Part shown: in pieces, positions 18,893-27,766 of the stretch
Position numbering within the stretch: position 1 is the first letter of the stretch
Layout: each line of letters begins with the position of its first letter
DNA from: Anoxybacillus pushchinoensis
Lineage (GTDB): Bacteria; Bacillota; Bacilli; Bacillales; Anoxybacillaceae
Assembly (NCBI RefSeq): GCF_900111795.1
Contig: NZ_FOJQ01000005.1
Span: 1 to 64,000 of the forward strand
Reading direction: 5' to 3'
DNA: 64,000 bases
Translations under genes and position numbers: made by a program
The notes under the pieces: generated by a model
Databases searched by the model: none
What the model saw: the letters and a program-made list of their open reading frames with translations, nothing else
Told to the model about the DNA's origin: nothing

Positions 18893-19405
18893 CTATATGA
18901 GTAAAAGCACGATGAGAATGCCCGTTAATACGCCTAAACTTTTCATCATTTTTTCGTAGCGTTGTTGTTGTTCAATCGCATCTCCTTCTTCTCTCTCTAA
19001 ATGAACCATCGTTAAACGAATATAATTTTGTTGGATTTCATGATCGTATTGTCCGAGCGTCTCGCCAAACTGTTTCATAATTTCGAGTTCGCCTTCTTTC
19101 AATGCAGTCATTTTCCATACTTCCTGTAAACTTTCTTCCCATGCTTGACGGGCGCTCATCATTCCTTCTTGTAACTTTTGTGCAAACGTTTCAAATAACC
19201 ATGACAGCGGTCGTGATAGTTGTTGTGAAAGCCGTACAGCCGCTTCCGTTAACGGCGTATGTCCGTACATAATTTCCGCCTCAAGCGATTGCAACGCCAT
19301 TTTTAATTGGCGTAATTGCCTTGTACGCTCACGCAAAAGGCGGGACGCTTCAAACCCTGACCATGTTGTCGCTAATATAATGCACACAGCTCCGATCCAT
19401 TTCAT
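18893..19405 (-). CDS. spoIIIAB: SpoIIIAB
   Basis: A 170-residue protein with hydrophobic N- and C-terminal segments flanking a helical middle, including ASRLLRERTRQLRQLKMAL. It resembles type II secretion F-like proteins and is thought to partner the ATPase SpoIIIAA. It abuts spoIIIAA directly. Confidence 0.93.
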   Translation of the reverse strand: MKWIGAVCIILATTWSGFEASRLLRERTRQLRQLKMALQSLEAEIMYGHTPLTEAAVRLSQQLSRPLSWLFETFAQKLQEGMMSARQAWEESLQEVWKMTALKEGELEIMKQFGETLGQYDHEIQQNYIRLTMVHLEREEGDAIEQQQRYEKMMKSLGVLTGILIVLLLI

Positions 19406-20332
19406 TTACATCACGCTCATCTTTCGGTATATATCGCGCCCGCTACGATCGCGAATCGCTTGAATCGTTCCGGGGAGACCGACATTTGTTAATTCCACAA
19501 AGCGCTCAAACACAGCTTGTTCCATAATCGGGCGCAATGACGGGCGCTTCATTATATCGTCTATATGTCGACCGTGCGCTGTCATAAATAAGCCCACTCC
19601 TGCATGAACCGCTTCTAAAATCGCGATACAATCTGCTTCGCTCCCAATTTCATCAACAACAAGAACGTCCGGGCTCATGGAACGAATCATCATCATCATC
19701 CCCTCTGCCTTTGGACACGCATCGAGCACATCGATGCGATAACCGAATGTAAATTGTGGAATGCCTTTGACACAACCAGCAATTTCTGAACGTTCATCGA
19801 CGATACCGACTTTTCTCGGGGCAATATGCTTCTCTGTTACCCCTGTGCTGATGATCCGAGCAATATCGCGCAGTAATGTTGTTTTTCCTGTTTGTGGAGC
19901 GCCAATGATGATCGTATTAAGCCATCGACGATCATACAAATAAGGAAGAAGGGGGGAAGCGATACCAATCTGTTGCCGAGCTATGCGAATGTTAAACGAC
20001 GTCACTTGCCGAATCGCCTTAACTTTTCCACCGTCTGTAATCACTTTTCCAGCTAAACCGACCCGGTGTCCGCCTTGAATGGTAATGTACCCTTTTTTTA
20101 GTTCTTCTTCGATCGCATAAAGAGAGTATTGGCTTAATTTATTCAATAGTTCAATCCCTTCTCCCATTTGTACGACATGTGGGCATATGTACGACCTCCC
20201 GCTCGCGATAATTTCAAGCGGTCGATGAATACGGATACGAATTTCCTCGATCGTGTTAATCTGCACAGCAACTGGCAACAGTTGGATCGCATCAACGAGC
20301 GCCTTAGGCAACATATCGAACACTACTTTCAT
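19406..20332 (-). CDS. spoIIIAA: SpoIIIAA, secretion-type ATPase
   Basis: A 308-residue ATPase. Walker A is GAPQTGKTTLL, Walker B is VLVVDEIGSE, and an MTAHG motif follows. It is thought to energise the mother-cell-to-forespore channel that keeps sigma-G active. The frame extends upstream, but the GGGGGGAGAGG ribosome site precedes the ATG at 20332, giving MKVVFDMLPK and the normal length. First gene of the spoIIIA operon. Confidence 0.95.
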   Translation of the reverse strand: MKVVFDMLPKALVDAIQLLPVAVQINTIEEIRIRIHRPLEIIASGRSYICPHVVQMGEGIELLNKLSQYSLYAIEEELKKGYITIQGGHRVGLAGKVITDGGKVKAIRQVTSFNIRIARQQIGIASPLLPYLYDRRWLNTIIIGAPQTGKTTLLRDIARIISTGVTEKHIAPRKVGIVDERSEIAGCVKGIPQFTFGYRIDVLDACPKAEGMMMMIRSMSPDVLVVDEIGSEADCIAILEAVHAGVGLFMTAHGRHIDDIMKRPSLRPIMEQAVFERFVELTNVGLPGTIQAIRDRSGRDIYRKMSVM

Positions 20333-20343
20333 CCTCTCCCCCC

Positions 20344-20616
20344 TCATTTGACGACATAAATACCTACCAATATACATACAACCCCAGCGCCGATCCATAT
20401 GAATTTAAATAAAGATAATTCATTTGCTACGGCAACAAGCCCAACCATCATAACAACGAAAAAAATGGTTGGACCGACAACCGCAAGCAATGTATTGACC
20501 GCAATCGCCTTTTTTACATCATTAAGCGACAACATAACAATTGCTGCACTTAATTCAATCGCCGCAGATAAAAACCGTAAACCCGCCATCGTCCAAACCG
20601 TTGCATCAATTTTCAT
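20344..20616 (-). CDS. yqhV: YqhV family membrane protein
   Basis: A 90-residue protein with three hydrophobic segments and the family core RFLSAAIELSAAI. The start at 20616 follows an AAGGAGG site. It lies 11 bp before spoIIIAA, so it probably belongs to the same sporulation transcript. The function is unknown. Confidence 0.85.
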   Translation of the reverse strand: MKIDATVWTMAGLRFLSAAIELSAAIVMLSLNDVKKAIAVNTLLAVVGPTIFFVVMMVGLVAVANELSLFKFIWIGAGVVCILVGIYVVK

Positions 20617-20710
20617 CGCATCCTCCTTGTACAACAGTGCTAGTACAACGTATGCTGAACCAAGCGAATTCAGAAGTATAGAAAGAAAAATTTGTGGGGA
20701 TGTACAAATA

Positions 20711-20741
20711 AAAAAATCGCCCTGCTTTTTCGCAGGACGAT
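20711..20741 (-). terminator. Terminator of efp
   Basis: A 10-bp stem (ATCGCCCTGC, 20716-20725, with GCAGGACGAT, 20732-20741, one G-T pair) is followed on the minus strand by seven or more T. Confidence 0.85.
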
Positions 20742-20750
20742 TACTTTTTA

Positions 20751-21308
20751 TTATGCACGTGATACGTATGTGCCGTCTGTCGTATTAATAATTAACACAT
20801 CGCCTTCGTTGACGAAGAACGGTACTTGAACGACAAGACCTGTCTCTAACGTCGCTGGTTTTGAGCCACCTGATGCCGTGTCTCCTTTAATGCCTGGCTC
20901 TGTTTCAACGACTTTTAATTCAACTGTGTTTGGCAATTCGACACCAATCGTTTCGCCTTGGTACATCATAATGAACACTTCCATGTTTTCTTTTAAAAAC
21001 TTCAATTCATACTCAATTTGTTTAGCCGGAAGCTCAATTTGCTCATATGATTCCATATCCATGAACACGTGCTGATCGCCGTTTGCATATAAATATTGCA
21101 TTTTGCGATTGTCAATTTGTGCTTTGCTTACTTTCTCACCTGCGCGGAACGTTTTTTCTTGAATCGCGCCGGTGCGCAAGTTACGAAGTTTTGAGCGAAC
21201 GAACGCAGCTCCTTTTCCTGGCTTGACGTGTTGGAACTCGATGACACGCCAAATGTCACCATCTACTTCAATCGTTAAACCTGTGCGAAAATCGTTTACT
21301 GAAATCAT
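20751..21308 (-). CDS. efp: Elongation factor P
   Basis: A 185-residue, three-domain factor that relieves ribosome stalling at polyproline. The modified Lys is in KPGKGAAF near residue 32. ATG codons occur at 21314 and 21308; the AGGAGG site is only 2 nt from the first and 8 nt from the second, so [10 protein letters not shown] is the start. It is followed by a strong terminator. Confidence 0.97.
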   Translation of the reverse strand: MISVNDFRTGLTIEVDGDIWRVIEFQHVKPGKGAAFVRSKLRNLRTGAIQEKTFRAGEKVSKAQIDNRKMQYLYANGDQHVFMDMESYEQIELPAKQIEYELKFLKENMEVFIMMYQGETIGVELPNTVELKVVETEPGIKGDTASGGSKPATLETGLVVQVPFFVNEGDVLIINTTDGTYVSRA

Positions 21309-21327
21309 GTTCATTTCCTCCTACCGT

Positions 21328-22389
21328 CTATAAAATGATCAGTTCTTTTGGCGAAAGAGTGAGCCGTTCATTGCCGTTTTCTGTAATGACGATGTCATCT
21401 TCAATGCGAACACCGCCTAATCCCGCTATGTAAATACCCGGTTCAACCGTCACAACCATCCCCGGCTCTAGCACAGTATCCGAACGCATCGACAGCGCCG
21501 GCATTTCATGTACTTCCATACCGAGCCCATGGCCTGTTGAATGACCAAAATATTCACCGAATCCGCAAGCAGAAATGTAATCGCGCGTAAGCGCATCTGC
21601 CTCTCGGCCTGTCATTCCTGGACGAATATGTTCAACACCGCGAAGCTGCGCTTGCAACACGACGTCATATATACGCTTTAGCTCGTCGCTTACATCCCCA
21701 ACTGCGATCGTTCTCGTAATGTCCGAGCAATACCCATTGTAATATGCGCCAAAATCGAGCGTGACGAGCTCGCCTTTTTCAATGACTTTATTTGTTGCCA
21801 CCCCATGAGGCAATGCTGAACGCACACCAGAAGCAACAATCATGTCAAAAGACGAGCTTGTCGCACCTTGTTTACGCATAAAAAACTCTAATTCATTTGC
21901 CACATCTATTTCACGCACACCCGGGCGAATAAAATCAAGAATATGACGAAAGGCGGCATCGGCAATCTCGGCTGCTTCCTTTAATATCTTAATCTCTGCT
22001 TCCGACTTAATCAAGCGCAACTTTTCAACCGCACCGGAAACCGGAACGAGCGTTGCTTTTACTGTTTTTGCATATGATGAAAACGTAGCATACGACATGT
22101 CATCTTGTTCAAAACCGAGTTTTTTAATACCTAATCGCTCCACTTGTTTTGCTACTTCTTCAATAAGCGTTTGCGTATGTTGCACAATTTCATATCCTTC
22201 AATTTGTCTTGTCGCTTGTTCAACGTAGCGAAAATCTGTAATGAATACGGCGTCTGTTTCGCTAATTAAAACAACACCTGCCGTTCCTGTAAAATTCGTC
22301 ATATAGCGACGGTTATATTCATTTGTAATAAGAAATCCGTCAATGCCATGTTCATTAAATTGTGCGCGAAGCTTTTGTAATTTATCCAA
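21328..22389 (-). CDS. papQ: M24 Xaa-Pro aminopeptidase (PapQ/YqhT)
   Basis: A 353-residue creatinase/pitta-bread peptidase. An N-terminal domain (about 1-125) precedes the M24 domain with metal ligands in TLDFGAYYNGYCSDITRT, HSTGHGLGMEVHE, VVTVEPGIY and GGVRIEDD. It removes N-terminal residues preceding proline. It lies between aroQ and efp, matching yqhT. Confidence 0.93.
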   Translation of the reverse strand: MDKLQKLRAQFNEHGIDGFLITNEYNRRYMTNFTGTAGVVLISETDAVFITDFRYVEQATRQIEGYEIVQHTQTLIEEVAKQVERLGIKKLGFEQDDMSYATFSSYAKTVKATLVPVSGAVEKLRLIKSEAEIKILKEAAEIADAAFRHILDFIRPGVREIDVANELEFFMRKQGATSSSFDMIVASGVRSALPHGVATNKVIEKGELVTLDFGAYYNGYCSDITRTIAVGDVSDELKRIYDVVLQAQLRGVEHIRPGMTGREADALTRDYISACGFGEYFGHSTGHGLGMEVHEMPALSMRSDTVLEPGMVVTVEPGIYIAGLGGVRIEDDIVITENGNERLTLSPKELIIL

Positions 22390-22391
22390 CG

Positions 22392-22838
22392 TTATTTCCC
22401 CTTCCCTTCAACTATATCAAGCAACGCTAAAATCGCCAATCGGTATCCGTTCACACCAAGACCGACAATTTGCCCGGCCGTCACAGGAGCAAGAACAGAT
22501 TGATGACGAAACGGCTCTCTTGCGTGAATATTTGAAATATGTACTTCAATGACTGGCGTTTGTATGCTTGCAATTGCATCACGCAAGGCATAACTGTAAT
22601 GCGTAAACGCTCCGGGATTGAAAATGATCCCATCATATAACGATTCCGCCCGATGAATTTGATCAATTAACGCACCTTCATAATTGCTTTGATAGCACGT
22701 TAACTCTACTTCATATTCACTAGCAAATTCTGTTAGCTGTTTTTCTAGTTGTGCAAGTGTCGTATGCCCATAAATGTGTGGCTCCCTCATGCCGAGACGA
22801 TTTAAATTCGGACCGTTTAAAAGGAGGAATCGAGCCAT
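22392..22838 (-). CDS. aroQ: Type II 3-dehydroquinate dehydratase
   Basis: A 148-residue dodecameric-type enzyme. [11 protein letters not shown] at the N-terminus, the catalytic Tyr in the lid, NPGAFTHYS and [15 protein letters not shown] are all present. It converts 3-dehydroquinate to 3-dehydroshikimate. It is the second shikimate gene in the window besides aroK. Confidence 0.96.
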   Translation of the reverse strand: MARFLLLNGPNLNRLGMREPHIYGHTTLAQLEKQLTEFASEYEVELTCYQSNYEGALIDQIHRAESLYDGIIFNPGAFTHYSYALRDAIASIQTPVIEVHISNIHAREPFRHQSVLAPVTAGQIVGLGVNGYRLAILALLDIVEGKGK

Positions 22839-22876
22839 TCCCCCTCTCCCCCCTTTGCTGATGAAAATACATATGG

Positions 22877-23395
22877 TTATTTTACCACATCGGCCTGTTT
22901 TTGTCGCCTCATCTCCGTCACTTCAAAAGAAATGGAATATCCGATGAATACACCATATAAAATGTAAAAGCATACCATCGTGACAACCGTATTTCGCTCA
23001 AGTTGTGGAACGGCTTTTAATTGAGGAAAAATCGGATTTAATACGTAAAAAACAAGCACCCATAACCCGATGCCGAAAGCGACACCTGGCCAAATACCTT
23101 GACGATTTTTAAAAAAAGCATAGTATACAAACGCGGCAACAACAGAAACAATCCCAATGAACAAAATCGCAATCGTCTGACCGAGCGCTCCGTTTTTCCA
23201 ATCACCGACTGCCCATGGTTGCAAAATGAAATTTGGCGCTACTTCTGTAAAATGGAAAAAATAAGCACAGTATGCGAGGAAACTCCAAAACACACCTCCA
23301 ATAAAACCAATCAATGCAACTTTTGCTAAAACAGACATTGGCTTTTCCCTTTTATTTTGTTCGAGTTGTGCGTCTCGTTTCGTTTTTGTTTGCAC
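22877..23395 (-). CDS. yqhR: YqhR family membrane protein
   Basis: A 172-residue protein with four hydrophobic segments and short charged ends. A GTG start at 23395 is preceded by CGGAGGTGAT at 8 nt, better placed than the upstream ATG. This conserved Bacillales membrane protein has no assigned function. It heads the yqhR-aroQ-papQ-efp run. Confidence 0.85.
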   Translation of the reverse strand: MQTKTKRDAQLEQNKREKPMSVLAKVALIGFIGGVFWSFLAYCAYFFHFTEVAPNFILQPWAVGDWKNGALGQTIAILFIGIVSVVAAFVYYAFFKNRQGIWPGVAFGIGLWVLVFYVLNPIFPQLKAVPQLERNTVVTMVCFYILYGVFIGYSISFEVTEMRRQKQADVVK

Positions 23396-23555
23396 AGCAA
23401 TCACCTCCGTTTTTATCTTGTCCAAAATGTTGGATCTCATGTGTATTGTTTCTTATTTTTGGCAACAATACAAATACAAACGATACATCGACCTAGAGGT
23501 TTTTATCGTTTTCTTGTAGAATATAAGAAAAAAGAAAATAGGTTGGTGTCTTCTC

Positions 23556-24485
23556 ATGAACAAAAACGTATACGGCGGGCAAGCAGTCATTGAAGGTGTG
23601 ATGTTTGCAGGGCGCAACCATTCCGTCACAGCTATTCGTCGAAAAGACGGGTCGATAGAATATTTTCACGTTCCGCGCCAAACAAACAAGACGCTTGCTT
23701 CATTGAAAAAAATTCCGTTTCTTCGCGGCATTTTTGCGATTATTCAAGCAAGCGCAAACGGGTCAAAACATTTGCAGTTTTCAAGTGAACGATATGATCT
23801 TGATCCACATGAAGATGAAACTTTGCAAGCGGAATCGCCATCGAAATGGACGATGATTTTAGGCGTGGCGCTAGTCGGTGTTTTATCGTTCCTATTTGGG
23901 AAATTTATTTTCACACTTATTCCTGTATTTTTAGCTGAGTTAACGAGACCGATTTTTTCATCGAATATGGCTCAAATTCTTGTTGAAGGGTTTTTTAAGC
24001 TTCTTTTACTTCTAGGTTATATTTACTTTATTTCGCTCACGCCACTTGTAAAACGACTGTTTCAATATCACGGAGCAGAACATAAAGTAATTAATGCCTA
24101 CGAGCATAGTTTGCCGCTGACCGTTGAACATGTACAACAACAATCGCGCCTTCATTATCGTTGCGGCAGTAGTTTCATTTTATTCACCGTTTTCATCGGC
24201 GTATTCGTTTACATGTTCGTGCCAACAGAGCCACTTTGGGTGCGAGTATTGAACCGATTAGCACTCATTCCTGTCGTGCTAGGGCTATCCTTTGAAGTGC
24301 TACAAGCAACAAATGCATTGCGACATGTTCCTGTATTACGTTGGCTCGGTTATCCGGGTTTATGGTTGCAACTACTCACCACGAAAGAGCCGACTGATGA
24401 TCAAGTAGAAGTGGCGATCGCATCATTTCAACGGTTGCTTGAATTAGAGGGAGAAGCGACGAAACAGCAAGAAGAAGTGGTGTAA
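23556..24485 (+). CDS. yqhQ: DUF1385 membrane protein YqhQ
   Basis: A 309-residue protein. The N-terminal VYGGQAVIEGVMFAGR and later HGAEHK are hallmarks of DUF1385, and about four to five membrane helices follow. The molecular role is unknown, although some homologues are listed as putative metal-dependent enzymes. It is divergent from yqhR and followed by yqhP. Confidence 0.9.
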   Translation: MNKNVYGGQAVIEGVMFAGRNHSVTAIRRKDGSIEYFHVPRQTNKTLASLKKIPFLRGIFAIIQASANGSKHLQFSSERYDLDPHEDETLQAESPSKWTMILGVALVGVLSFLFGKFIFTLIPVFLAELTRPIFSSNMAQILVEGFFKLLLLLGYIYFISLTPLVKRLFQYHGAEHKVINAYEHSLPLTVEHVQQQSRLHYRCGSSFILFTVFIGVFVYMFVPTEPLWVRVLNRLALIPVVLGLSFEVLQATNALRHVPVLRWLGYPGLWLQLLTTKEPTDDQVEVAIASFQRLLELEGEATKQQEEVV

Positions 24486-24505
24486 CGATAAAGGAGGTGG
24501 ATCGA

Positions 24506-24847
24506 TTGCGTCGGCGCCCATTCCCACTTATTACTTTGCTTATTGTATTAGCTATATTTGGCTTGACTTATCGTTTATGGAACGATCCGATTCAATTGTT
24601 GAAGCAAGTATTTTTTATCGTGTTTGTTGTAGCTGTTTTTTACGCCATATACAAATGGATACAAAGACAGCGTTTCGATCATTCATATCAAAAAGCGGTT
24701 AAACAATCGAAAAAACTCCACCATCAAAAAACGAAGCCGACGTCGAAAAAACAACCGCGCCCAACCGCTTTAAAGAAAAAGCACGCCACCCATTTAACAG
24801 TAATTGAAGGCAAAAAAGGAAAGAAAAAAAATCGGGCCTCTTTTTAA
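24506..24847 (+). CDS. yqhP: Small membrane protein YqhP
   Basis: A 113-residue protein with two N-terminal hydrophobic segments (about 6-22 and 34-52) and a strongly basic Lys/Arg-rich tail (about 60-113). The GTG at 24497 is part of the AAGGAGGTGG ribosome site, so TTG at 24506 is the more likely start. Function unknown; its place after yqhQ matches B. subtilis. Confidence 0.75.
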   Translation: MRRRPFPLITLLIVLAIFGLTYRLWNDPIQLLKQVFFIVFVVAVFYAIYKWIQRQRFDHSYQKAVKQSKKLHHQKTKPTSKKQPRPTALKKKHATHLTVIEGKKGKKKNRASF

Positions 24848-24860
24848 CCCGATTTTTTTC
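24828..24860. terminator. Bidirectional terminator between yqhP and yqhO
   Basis: A 9-bp stem AAAATCGGG / CCCGATTTT with T-runs in both directions. Confidence 0.85.
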
Positions 24861-24870
24861 TTTCATACGT

Positions 24871-25749
24871 TTAATACGTCCATGTTTTTAAAAATTGTTC
24901 CGTCCGCTCTTTTCCAAACGAAATGAGCTTCTTTTTTTCTTCATCTGTCATCGAAAAATCTGTTGCGACAACATGTTTTACAGGAAGAAAAATAATGTTT
25001 TTTTCATGACGGCGTGAAATATATCGTTCATCGTGTGCCTCGCGCATCGTTTGAAACAACGCTTCATACAAATCAATGGCATTGTTAATTTTCTTTTTGG
25101 CTTTTTGCGCTTGTCTTGCGCTTAGTTTGATGCCTAGAACAGGTCGTTTTTTCCGTTCTTCATCAAATAAAAAAATCGGAAAATTGCTTAGTAAGCCACC
25201 ATCAACGACGATATGCCTTCCCTCATCCGTCTTTAGCCTCACAGGCTCAAAAAAATAAGGAATACCAACGCTCATTCTTACTGCCTTTGCGACTGAAAAC
25301 CGAAGCGGATCAATACCGTACTTCGGTAAATCATCCGGCAAAATAAGTATCGTTCCGTTCGTTAAATCCGAAGCGACAACACGCAATCGTTCATGGGGCA
25401 AATCAGCAAACGTGTACACCCCTTTTTTACTAAGCTGTTCGGCTACCCACTGCTCAAGTTTTTCCCCTTTATAAAGCCCCATTTTCCAATAAAGAAGAAG
25501 CCATTTTAACCAGGCATAAGGAATGATCGTCTGTCGCTCATCAAGAAAATCTGTTAAATTCATCTCTTCCATCATCTTTAATATTTCTTTGCTTGTAAAT
25601 CCAGACGCAATAAACGAAGCAATGAGTGCCCCAGCGCTCGTACCGGCGAGCCGCTTAAAACGAAATCCTTTTTCTTCAATGGCTTCATATGCTCCAATTA
25701 AAGCAAATCCTTTTACTCCGCCACCAGAAAATACGCCATCAATTTCCAC
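24871..25749 (-). CDS. yqhO: Patatin-like phospholipase YqhO
   Basis: A 292-residue patatin-family hydrolase. The oxyanion loop is SGGGVKG, the nucleophile Ser is in GTSAG, and the catalytic Asp is in VVDGGLLSNFP. It is probably a cytoplasmic or membrane-associated lipid acyl hydrolase. A longer frame exists upstream, but the GTG at 25749 follows a GAGGGGGG site and gives MEIDGVFSGGG, the expected start. Confidence 0.9.
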   Translation of the reverse strand: MEIDGVFSGGGVKGFALIGAYEAIEEKGFRFKRLAGTSAGALIASFIASGFTSKEILKMMEEMNLTDFLDERQTIIPYAWLKWLLLYWKMGLYKGEKLEQWVAEQLSKKGVYTFADLPHERLRVVASDLTNGTILILPDDLPKYGIDPLRFSVAKAVRMSVGIPYFFEPVRLKTDEGRHIVVDGGLLSNFPIFLFDEERKKRPVLGIKLSARQAQKAKKKINNAIDLYEALFQTMREAHDERYISRRHEKNIIFLPVKHVVATDFSMTDEEKKKLISFGKERTEQFLKTWTY

Positions 25750-25826
25750 GCTCCTCCCCCCTCGCCATATATGTATGAGAAAAGGAGCACATTGAGCATA
25801 AAAAACAAAAAAGAACAAGCGTCGCG

Positions 25827-26255
25827 TTATGCCTGTTCTTGCTCGTTTTGTTTTTGTATGTTGCGAAGCGCTTCAAGACGTGATTCGTCTTCCTCAAAAT
25901 ATTGTACTAAATCGCCAATGCGATCGATCGCATTCCAACTTAAATGATGTTCAATTCCCTCAACATCGCGGTAAATATTTTCTTCGGCTACACCGATAAG
26001 ACGCATAAATTGCTCGAGCAATTCGTGACGATACACGAGCCGCTTGCCAATTTTTTTACCTTTTGGCGTTAATACAAGCCCTCTGTATTTTTCATATACT
26101 AAATATTCATCTTTATCGAGTTTTTGCACCATTTTTGTCACAGAGGAGGGATGAACGGACAATGCCTCGGCAATATCTGATACACGGGCATATCCTTTTT
26201 CTTCAATCAATATATAAATTTGCTCAATATAATCTTCCATGCTTGGTGTTGGCAT
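25827..26255 (-). CDS. mntR: Manganese transport regulator MntR
   Basis: A 142-residue DtxR-family repressor. The winged helix includes [12 protein letters not shown]. Metal ligands expected at D8, E11, H77, E99, E102 and H103 are present ([23 protein letters not shown]). With manganese bound it represses the Mn uptake systems. The start at 26255 follows AGGAGGG and gives the standard [12 protein letters not shown]. An accessory segment separates it from lipM here, unlike B. subtilis. Confidence 0.96.
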   Translation of the reverse strand: MPTPSMEDYIEQIYILIEEKGYARVSDIAEALSVHPSSVTKMVQKLDKDEYLVYEKYRGLVLTPKGKKIGKRLVYRHELLEQFMRLIGVAEENIYRDVEGIEHHLSWNAIDRIGDLVQYFEEDESRLEALRNIQKQNEQEQA

Positions 26256-26320
26256 ACGTTTCCCTCCTAAACAAACATCCGTAATCATTATGATTATAAC
26301 ATGTTTACCAAGCATGACAA

Positions 26321-26473
26321 CTATTTACGTAAATTTGCATGTAATCGTTCAAATAGCTCAAAATACCCTTCTTCCCAGCCGTCATGCATGTAAATTGGCG
26401 CGACGATAAAGCCGAGCGGATAATGAAGCGCTTCGGGCTCAAAATAAACAAGCTGAGGAATAAATGATTTCAT
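26321..26473 (-). pseudogene. splB: splB remnant: internally deleted spore photoproduct lyase
   Basis: An intact 50-codon frame with a GAGGTGAT ribosome site. Its first 21 codons resemble the SplB N-terminus (PQLVYFEPEALHYPLG). From YPLG onward it resembles the C-terminal third of SplB (YPLGFIVAPIYMHDGWEEGY). The middle, including the radical-SAM CxxxCxxC cluster, is absent, and the C-terminus stops early at LHANLRK. SplB contains YPLG at both places, so the shape fits a deletion between the two YPLG stretches. It cannot repair DNA. The comparison is from memory of the family. Confidence 0.75.
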
Positions 26474-26489
26474 TCGATCACCTCAATGT

Positions 26490-26518
26490 TAGTATGTTTG
26501 ATTGTCATGAGGTGATGA
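26490..26518 (-). promoter_or_regulatory. Sigma-G-like promoter of the splB remnant
   Basis: On the minus strand CATACTA (26496-26490) fits the sigma-G -10 consensus CATNHTA exactly. A -35-like TCATC lies 17 bp upstream (26518-26514), four of five positions like gHATR. Forespore expression is what is known for splB. Confidence 0.5.
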
Positions 26519-26542
26519 AATACAATTTTTGTTATTACTCAT

Positions 26543-26578
26543 AATAAAATAAGGAACGGGTTTTTCCCGTCCCTTTTT
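26543..26578 (-). terminator. Terminator of nrdJ
   Basis: An 8-bp stem GGAACGGG / CCCGTCCC with a 5-nt loop, followed on the minus strand by TTATTTTATT, directly after the nrdJ stop. Confidence 0.75.
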
Positions 26579-26581
26579 ACA

Positions 26582-27706
26582 TTATAAACCACATTTTAAT
26601 TGCGCTCCGCAACTTGTGCACGTGTTGCAGCCACCGATTTCTTCGACCGTTCCTTCACGGCATACCGGGCAAATGTTGCCGACTTCTGAACCGATCGTGA
26701 CGTCCGTTGCGCGTAAATCTGGAATCGTTTCAACAAGCGCAACAGCCCGTTTTTTCGGTTCTTCTGGAAGGAGCTCCAGTTGTTCTTCAACCGCATGTTC
26801 TTCCGCTTTTAATGTTAATACTTGCGCATCGCGGCTACCGTCGACATAGACTGTTCCACCTTTTGCGCCGCCTCGCCATAACCGCTCGTACACTTTTTGT
26901 ACTTGCTCAACCGTATAGCCGCGCGGGGCATTTACCGTTTTCGAGAGACTTGAATCCACCCAACGTTGAATAATGCACTGGACATCGGCATGCGCTTCTG
27001 GCGATAAGTCCATGGCGGTTACAAACCAATGCGGCAAGTTGTTCGGATCCGCTTCTGGATGTTTATCTAAATATTCTTGAACGATATCCGCCTTCACTTC
27101 AATAAACTTGCCTAGACGGCCGCTTCGATAATAAGAAAAGGAAAAATATGGTTCAAGTCCTGTGGACACGCCGATCATTGTCCCTGTGGATCCAGTCGGA
27201 GCAACCGTTAATAAATGCGAGTTACGAATACCGTATTTTAAAATATCTTGACGAATATCTTCCGGCATGTTTTTCATATAACCGGTGTGAATAAACGCTT
27301 CGCGCAACTTCATCGTTTCTTCTTCTGTTTCGCCAACTAAAAACGGAAAACTTCCTTTCTCTTTGGCAAGTTCAATCGACGCCCGATATGCCGTTGTTGC
27401 AATCGTTTTAAACAGCTCATCAACTAACTGATTACCCTCTTTGGAGCCATACTCTTTTTCACAATAAATAAGTAAGTCAGCTAGTCCCATGACGCCAAGA
27501 CCGATGCGACGCTCCCCAAGCGCTTGCTTTTTATTTTCCTCAAGGAAGTATGGGGTTGCATCAATAACGTTATCTTGCATACGGACACCGACTTCAACCG
27601 TCCGCTTTAATTTTTCATAATCGACAACTTTCTTCTCCTTATCCACCATATTCGCCAAATTAATTGCAGCTAAATTGCACACAGAATAAGGTGCGAGTGG
27701 TTGTTC
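26582..27706 (-). CDS. nrdJ: B12-dependent (class II) ribonucleotide reductase, 3' exon
   Basis: This exon encodes residues 480-853 of NrdJ. It begins at the Glu codon of the catalytic NPCGE motif (GAA CAA CCA CTC, EQPLAPYS) and continues into VCNLAAINLAN. The second active-site loop includes VAPTGSTGTMIG. A cysteine-rich tail (CPVC...CNTCTSCG) probably binds metal or serves in re-reduction. The enzyme reduces ribonucleotides using adenosylcobalamin to make the thiyl radical, without oxygen. Joined to the 5' exon at 28907 the frame is continuous, at a codon boundary, giving 853 residues, a normal length. A strong terminator follows. Confidence 0.92.
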   Translation of the reverse strand, partial: EQPLAPYSVCNLAAINLANMVDKEKKVVDYEKLKRTVEVGVRMQDNVIDATPYFLEENKKQALGERRIGLGVMGLADLLIYCEKEYGSKEGNQLVDELFKTIATTAYRASIELAKEKGSFPFLVGETEEETMKLREAFIHTGYMKNMPEDIRQDILKYGIRNSHLLTVAPTGSTGTMIGVSTGLEPYFSFSYYRSGRLGKFIEVKADIVQEYLDKHPEADPNNLPHWFVTAMDLSPEAHADVQCIIQRWVDSSLSKTVNAPRGYTVEQVQKVYERLWRGGAKGGTVYVDGSRDAQVLTLKAEEHAVEEQLELLPEEPKKRAVALVETIPDLRATDVTIGSEVGNICPVCREGTVEEIGGCNTCTSCGAQLKCGL

Positions 27707-27719
27707 CAGTTATGTTACC

Positions 27720-27765
27720 CTAGGGGCTTTTTATCCCCTAGTTCTAACGGTTCATTTCCCGTTAG
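27720..27765 (-). other. Two 3'-terminal intron hairpins (P9-like)
   Basis: Stem CTAGGGG / CCCCTAG (27720-27726 / 27735-27741) and stem CTAACGG / CCGTTAG (27744-27750 / 27759-27765) lie between the endonuclease stop and the 3' splice site. They fit P9 and P9.1 of a group I intron rather than transcription terminators, as no T-run follows. Confidence 0.6.
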
Positions 27766-27766
27766 C

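Noticed and set aside
27720-27765. Hairpins downstream of the endonuclease as transcription terminators
   Set aside because: No T-run follows either stem on the minus strand, and termination there would prevent nrdJ expression; they fit intron P9 elements.
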